Below are positions 28,658 to 35,005 of a DNA stretch of 35,005 bases, piece by piece. Within the stretch, counting starts at the first letter, position 1. Each line of letters opens with the position of its first letter. The notes under the pieces are model-generated. The model saw nothing but the letters and a program-made list of their open reading frames with translations, was not told the origin of the DNA and made no database searches. The DNA comes from Ichthyophonus hoferi (Eukaryota > Opisthokonta > Ichthyosporea > Ichthyophonida > Ichthyophonidae): assembly GCA_002751075.1 (NCBI GenBank), contig NAOQ01000254.1, positions 14,376-49,380 of the forward strand, read 5' to 3'. The position numbers were made by a program, and so were the translations under genes.

Positions 28658-31600
28658 TCACATTATGGTAGAACTGTGTTCCCATTCTCCGTTCACTTTA
28701 TGGTCAGCTGGATTGGCACTCAGCTCATACACAGTGATAATAGAATCTCTCTTCATCTATAAAAATACAGCAATACACGAGTCAATTCATGCACCTACTG
28801 TACAACCATAATACCGTATATATATATGTACATGTCTAATATACTAATATATACATATACATGTACATAGACCACTATACAAATATACATTCCTACATAC
28901 TATTATACACATATACACAGCTATATGCATATATACATATATATATATGCCAACACAGTCTTTAGCCATGAATGAATACTATAAGTAAATGTTAACCAAC
29001 TAATCATTTTCCTTAGCAGCTATAAGATGAACCAATCATTCATTGTAATTAAAAGTAAATCAGTACAATCACAGCCAATAAAATATTTTTGAGAGAGAAA
29101 TAATATATCACCTGCGCAAATTCACCAGCTAAGCCAATGTAGAAAATTTTGGAGATATCTGCACCATAACTAGAAGAAAAAAACATAGTAATACTATGAA
29201 GGTTCTGAAACTTAGTAACCCTAGAAAGATAGTATGTTAGTTATGTGTGTAGTGCTGCTATTATGGGTTGTGGTATATGTTTATATTTGTATGAGTGTAG
29301 TGTGAGTAATAATGTATGATGCATGAGCTCAAGAGAGAGGGGAGAAGGGGGTGGGAAGGCAGAGACAGAACTGTATACTTGTCTGTGTGTACAGGTATGT
29401 ATATGACAATTACCAATAGGTATATCATATAAGATTTAAGACCTTAATGATGTGTTTCTCCAGTTTCTCTATATGAAAAGGCTGGCAATGGTAATGATTA
29501 CTGCATAGGCCTAGGGTGAAGGAGAGGATCTTTCCAAAAAGAAAGGAAATAATAATAATAAAATCAAATCCAATAAACTTTATGATACCATCTGCATATT
29601 ACCCCTCAAAGTTGACCAATAAATAAATATATTAAAGTTATTTTAATATGACATCCAGCCAATGGCAGGAAAGATGTTAAAAATCAAAACATACCTTGTA
29701 GGATAGTCTAGCCTGCCAGTAGGATCAGGTGACAGCTCAAGCTCTTGTAGTGGTACACAGTCGTCCACATTGTCAAAATCAATATCATCTCGGTTTCCAA
29801 AAACTATATCAAGTCAGTAGTATTTAAGTAATTAGTTAATTACTAGGGAGAAATAGCTTGGGATTGTTTCAAAATTTAAAATTTAACATTTAAATGGTCC
29901 AGTAAAGGAATCAAATCTATATAATTAATTCACTTAAATATTTTAATAATACAGTGTTAAAATTGGTTAAAACTTGGTATTGTAACTTGTCATTTTTTCC
30001 AGCCATTTATCTACTGCAATAATATATATATATCATAATAAGGTTATTTTTTTCACATACACCGCAACTGAAAAATAATATTTTTAAAAAACTTTAGAAT
30101 GAATGACAAATAAAAACTAACATAACATAAAGTACACTTGAAATGGTGTTACATTACATTGAACGTTTTATGTTATTTAAATTTTTTTAATTGGTTTACT
30201 TACTTTTTAATATGCCAAAAACAGTGGTGGGTGTGAGTGAAAGGTATAAACACGATAAATGAATTTATTTGATTTCATTTCATTTTTTATTTTTATTGCT
30301 GTTATAACTCAACAATTTTCTACCTATCTATCTATAGCAATAACATATATAAGGTTATTTATTTGATATTCGCTACACTTAAAAAAATACTATTTTAGTG
30401 GCTGCCCAGCAGGAAAATCTGGAACTAAAACTAGAGTGCGGTCAATCGGGAATACTATTGACATAAAATGCTGTAAATAAACTACTTTTTGTGGTTTCTC
30501 TAAGCTAAACAGTAAGAAAAAAGGACATGTATATGGTGGAATTATTGCGAAACAATCAATAAAATCAATAAAGTAAAATATGATAGTATGACATGATGCG
30601 AGTATGATAATATGAAGCTAAGACAATCATAATGATGCCTAAAACCATATTCATCCATTTTTTATCACTATATGTATACTATAAATACCAATAGATATTA
30701 GATACGTGATTATCTTCCAACAGATGCAGCCAGATCTTATATGTCATATATAGGATGTATATCAATACCAACTCCATCTAAGGGCAGTGTATAAGATATG
30801 CTAATACAATAACATAGCATAGTTTACTTAGAGGTTACAATGATAAATGAAAGAGCTAATAATATAGCATGAATGATGATGATAGGACTGGGGAGGACAA
30901 ATTACTTTTCAGATTCTTTGGATGGGAATCTCCCTCTGGACCAATTATCTTGATGCTTTTGATCTTGACAACACCAGTAAACCTAAAGTTATAGGATATC
31001 ATTATGAATAAATGATAGTATGATAATGCAATAGCATGATGGTATAATAGTATTAAAATATGATAGATGATAGTATAATTAGTCTTAAAATATGATAGTA
31101 TGGCATGATAGCAGTAAATATGATAGTAAGAAATTAGAATAATAGCATAGCAATCTAGTGTGACGACATGATGGTATATATGGTAGTATGATAGTATAAT
31201 ACTATGTATGATAGCATTTTAGCATAATAATATGCCTTAAAGGTAACATACACTTTTGTATGGGTGTGATTAATTTATAACGTATATCTATTCGTATTTA
31301 TATATATATCAGTATTATTGTACATATGTATTGCCCACTAATAGGTGAAATAATAATAAGCTTCCAATGAATATAGAAAGTTGAAATACACTAAAAACAA
31401 TTGTTCTAATCAAAAACGAGACAACACAGAAAAAATGAAAGACCAATAAGTGAAGAGTACGTACGGAACAAAGATAATTAATTGGTCATCTGTATCACTC
31501 TCCAAAAACTGTATGTCGATTGGGTTAGAATATAAAGTAATTAATTAATAACTAATAATTAGTACACAGTAAATAGTTCTTTCATAAAAAATCAATCAAG

Positions 31601-33418
31601 AGGAAAAGGGCATGCCATACATTTTAGTGTAAGATACCAAATCATATCCTGTTATACCACAATGATCGATTATATCTGCCAATCATATTTTAGCACATGT
31701 AGCCGAATATAAATGCAATACCCATAATATATGCACAATAGGCATAGTATATGAGGCTTGATATATAGTGAGTGAGGGTGGGGCAGAGGCCAAGTATTAT
31801 TGAGTACATATCATTCATATATAACCGAAATACTCACATATTCATTGATAACATTGCACTACATAGATACATCTATCAGCCACAGTTAATAAACTGGGCA
31901 ATAAAGATGGATTGATGTATTGAAGATGGAACTGATTGAACTATTAAAAATAATCTAGATTCTCAACCAATCAAAATCACGAGTCACAGCATTAAAATTG
32001 GCTACCTATTAAAGTATAGGTACTTATTACTAACTGGAGTGTCTCGAATAATCTAGAAATAGACTAGAAGTCTGTCTAGAGATGATTGGGTTAACGCCAC
32101 TTATAGCTAGTCTTAAGCATGAAGGTTCTTTATAGATCTATAGTTCATTTGATTTGATTGGGCAATGATCATATTATACCTTTACCTTAGAATATTATGG
32201 GGTAAAAGCGCACTGGGACGCTACTGCAACCTATCTCCTATCTCAATCATTAATGAATATAGTATAGTATAGATAGGGATATATCAAATACAGTATATGA
32301 CAGAAAAAATATATTAAATATAATGCATTTACGTAATTGGATAATATATGTTATAAATAGCAAGATATCGAATATGTATAAGGGATTAAAATAGATTTAA
32401 TCTAATGCACATATATCATTGGCAAGTCTGTATTATATACCTTTGTAGTATCAAATCGTTGGTCCCAGGATTTAAAAATCTTTACTGCAGATCCACTATT
32501 GCTTTCGTTTAAACAGGAAACCTGTCGTGATTAATATAAAATCAGATCTAAGTAAGGCTAAACAAACATATAATTGGTTAACTAACCGGGAACAATCAAT
32601 ATCAAAATGGTAATTTACATATATAATACACATATTGACACATGTATATTTTGTTAATTTATTAATAATATGAGAACATATTGTTTGCCTCTACGTCAAA
32701 TATTATTTAATTGTAATAGGCTAAAATATATTCACCAATCAATGATAAAAATGTTTTTATCACACATATATTATACATATATTATACCAATACTAGACAT
32801 AATATATATCAAACTTACATATATTCACCTACTACATACACACCCTTCCATTGTCCAACTATTTCCCCTTACCTTACTAGAATCAATATATTTGTACAAG
32901 GAATACTCTATACCCTTCTCAGGTGAATCATGGTCATGGTCTGAGGGTAGGAGAGGGAAAGGGAAGGTGAAGAGGGAAGGATATCATAAAACTTTTGAAA
33001 ATGATTAAAAGTACAAAAATAAATATACATAAGCTTTTGTGGAATAGAAATATATATAAAAAACCATTTCCTTTTGCTTTTTTTAAAATTACTAGCATGC
33101 ACATACCTATATGCACAAATATAAAGGTATATTTCGTAAAAAAAACAGAAGTGTGTGTTTGTGTGTGATAGAGACAATAAAAGGCTTACCTATTGAAAGA
33201 TATTACTGTATGTATAAATACGGGTATGAATATTAAACCAACTATATCTCTGTGCATCACAATACATAGAGGTATAGATGGTGTGAATAGAGAAAACATT
33301 TACAATGGCAATGCCAAATATCTATAGAACAACGTGATAAAAAGAAATGTTGACCGAAATGTATACCATGACTATGATTGTGACCACACTCTCCAGCTTC
33401 TTTGCTACAATCACTCAT
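28658..33418 (-). CDS. PITHD1: PITHD1, PITH domain-containing protein 1 (8 exons, complete)
   Basis: The PITH domain is the proteasome-interacting fold also found at the C-terminus of TXNL1; PITHD1 has it alone (family knowledge). Exons in reading order: 33418-33367, 32940-32873, 32521-32441, 31508-31465, 30982-30906, 29803-29695, 29220-29112, 28756-28658. Introns are GT-AG, phases agree, giving 212 residues and TGA; human PITHD1 is 211. The His-rich start has CGHNHSHDHDHD, as in the human protein. Next come GIEYSLYKYID, then CLNES and FKSWDQRFDTTK, FLESDTDDQLI, FTGVVKIKSIKIIGPEGDSH, NRDDIDFDNVDD, YGADISKIFYIGLAGEF and VYELSANPADHKV. All align in order with human FVESDADEELL, FTGNVKLKGIIIMGEDDDSH, FGADTTKVFYIGLRGEW and NYEASANPADHRV from memory. 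The first donor is taken as GTATAC at 33366; a second in-frame GT 12 bp downstream (GTCAAC) would add four residues. The gene converges with the saposin-like gene across the LTR fossil. Confidence 0.95.
30565..31235. repeat. ATGATAGT/ATAGCATG-rich degenerate repeat in PITHD1 introns
   Basis: Two blocks, about 30575-30615 and 30990-31230, are made of drifting ATGATAGTATGATAAT-like units. They lie on either side of the exon at 30982-30906 and look like an old expanded simple repeat. Confidence 0.6.
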
Positions 33419-34516
33419 TGCAAAAAGTATTATACACTTTGAAGAGGTTGCAATACAAGTTATGCGTCTATGGTTAAAAAGTTTATAGAAGTATGATAGC
33501 CAAGTATGCTATGATAACATAAAAATAATACACAAAAATCCATTTAATTCATTACATTAAATTATATTATATTATATATAGATTAATTGTATCATAATAT
33601 ATTGTATATATTAATTTATTGCATTATATTATATTATATTATATTATATATAATAATTTATTGTATTATATTATATTATAAATATATTAATTTATTATAT
33701 TATATTATATATTATATATATATATTATTTGAATGTTATAGCTTTAACATGATTAAAAGGTTCAGCCAATATCATATCTCTATTAAAAACCAATAAAATG
33801 TGGTTTATCTTACTATATATACGTAGGTACAGATTAATTAAAATTTGTAGTAAAAAAATGTGTAATTACATATAATTAAAAGAGGGATGAATGATGATGT
33901 CTATTTAGTCTATATGATATGTTTATTGGTTACTAATATCAATTAAATTAATGAAACTGTCGTAAGAGTTCATTATCTTAATATATGGTACTATTAGTAA
34001 GTCATTTAATACTTCCATTAAAATTTTAATTAATTTAATATATATATAACTCAGATACAGTAATTCATTTAGTATAATATATCCGCAATTAATCTAATGT
34101 ATTTCATATCTCCCATTATTCATAATTTATTTAATAAAGTCTAATGGCAATTCATATAATATCTCACTTAAAATTTAACTAATTCAATATATTTATAATG
34201 TGAACAGAGTAATCAATTTAATATATTTAATATATTTCATATATTCTTTTATTATTAGCTAATTTAAAAATATTATTACGTAATTTCATTTATCTGACTA
34301 TTAGTAATTTATATAAATTTAAATCATTTCACACTCCGTTTAAAGCTGCAATTATTTTAAATCCTTTAAAATCCCACTTAAAATTTAAATAATTTACTAT
34401 AATTTAATGCAATAAATATTTTACTTTGTTAAAATCTATGATACAGGGCCAAATATGTATAGATCCAGATATATATAAACTGGTATATATTATTATTTAT
34501 TGTTGTTGTATTATAG
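33419..34516. other. 5' flank of PITHD1
   Basis: Very AT-rich. It contains a TTATA-type pentanucleotide array at about 33553-33728. Beyond the presumed PITHD1 promoter immediately upstream of 33418, nothing coding is supported. Confidence 0.6.
33553..33728. repeat. TTATA pentanucleotide microsatellite
   Basis: Repeated TTATA units with short interruptions. The tyrosine/isoleucine-rich open frame across it is an artefact. Confidence 0.9.
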
Positions 34517-34613
34517 TATTGTATACCTGCGGGAAGTTATTGCTTTCAGAGGCAGTTTAATTTTAATATATTAACAGGTCAAGCGTTAGGCTTTTCAAAC
34601 TATAACCACCCAG
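34517..34613 (+). CDS. Possible orphan exon of an unrecognised gene
   Basis: A 97-bp segment lies between an acceptor (ATTATAG, 34510-34516) and a good donor (GTATGA, from 34614). One frame is open across its whole length and encodes 32 residues, including IPAGSYCFQRQFNFN and TGQALGFSNYNHP. It is less AT-rich than its surroundings, as the confirmed exons here are. I do not recognise the protein, and no neighbouring exon was found before the window ends. It could be an internal exon of a plus-strand gene continuing to the right, or chance. Confidence 0.35.
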
Positions 34614-34945
34614 GTATGATTATGCTAACATATTATTGGTGTTGTTGCTGTTTTCAATGTTTATGTGTGTTATATTGTATACAGAGATATATAGATAGGT
34701 CAATAAGCCAATGTACATTATTATGATTTCAAGCACATAGACACTTACAAATGCATTCATATACACACATGTATAGAGGTATATATGTATGATGGAAAAT
34801 GTATAGTCAGGTGGATAGGAAAGGGAGAGGGGAGGAGAAGGGTCTACTATTTTTATCACTCTTTGATCATTATTATGACTCTGCTCTTGATATGATGTGT
34901 AACCTAAAGCTGTAAGTTGTTATAATGATAGTATTGGTATGATTG

Positions 34946-34984
<39 letters not shown>

Positions 34985-35005
34985 AGATAGCGAGAAAGAT
35001 AAAGA
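34614..35005. other. Right edge of window, low-complexity
   Basis: AT-rich sequence with a short G/A-rich stretch at 34818-34842 and a TA dinucleotide run at about 34948-34981, followed by AGAAAGATAG repeats at the edge. No exon is supported. Confidence 0.6.

Noticed and set aside
28479-28685. 68-codon hydrophobic frame on the minus strand
   Set aside because: It overlaps the PITHD1 terminal exon in another frame and otherwise runs through an AAC/AAT-rich 3' region.
33355-33366. Alternative PITHD1 exon 1 donor GTCAAC adding GIHF
   Set aside because: It keeps the frame, but GTATAC at 33366-33361 is closer to the other donors here and gives an uninterrupted His/Asp run as in relatives. Alternative use cannot be excluded.

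Overview
This is a strongly AT-rich piece of an animal nuclear genome, apparently a draft assembly with two runs of N (11391-11839 and 22923-23629). All recognisable genes are split by GT-AG introns of about 0.2-1.8 kb, and the translated exons look like conserved animal proteins. The low GC, pentanucleotide simple repeats and modest introns would suit an early-branching invertebrate such as a sponge, placozoan or cnidarian. The species cannot be fixed from the sequence. Stop codons are TAG, TAA, TAG, TGA and TAA, so the standard code applies.

Layout: (1) 851-8305, plus strand: the last 13 exons of an ABCC1/MRP1-like multidrug-resistance transporter. They cover most of the second membrane domain and all of NBD2; the gene starts left of the window. 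(2) 15287-9271, minus strand: a seven-exon JMJD8-like ER JmjC-domain protein, convergent with the ABC gene. It has one in-frame TAA in its JmjC core, and its fifth exon overlaps a tandem repeat that copies its own 3' splice site. (3) 19294-16988, minus strand: a four-exon NAA38 (LSMD1) gene, the NatC auxiliary subunit. (4) 21299-25444, plus strand: a five-exon secreted protein with two saposin-B-like domains, divergent from NAA38. (5) about 25780-28452, minus strand: the broken 5' part of an old Ty1/copia-like LTR element. (6) 33418-28658, minus strand: a complete eight-exon PITHD1 gene. (7) 34517-34613, plus strand: one possible orphan exon.

The exons were found by reading both strands for splice-bounded open segments and joining them by phase. 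Most are too short to stand out as long open frames, and the long open frames in the window are mostly low-complexity or N-spanning artefacts. The five host genes (transport, ER JmjC, N-terminal acetylation, saposin, PITH) share no obvious pathway. I see no evidence for a new multi-gene system. The most unusual points are the duplicated splice site and the stop codon in JMJD8, a GTGATTGG/CCAATCAC octamer recurring in ABCC introns, a dispersed repeat carrying AATAAA in and after host genes, and the seven-cysteine saposin-like repeats.
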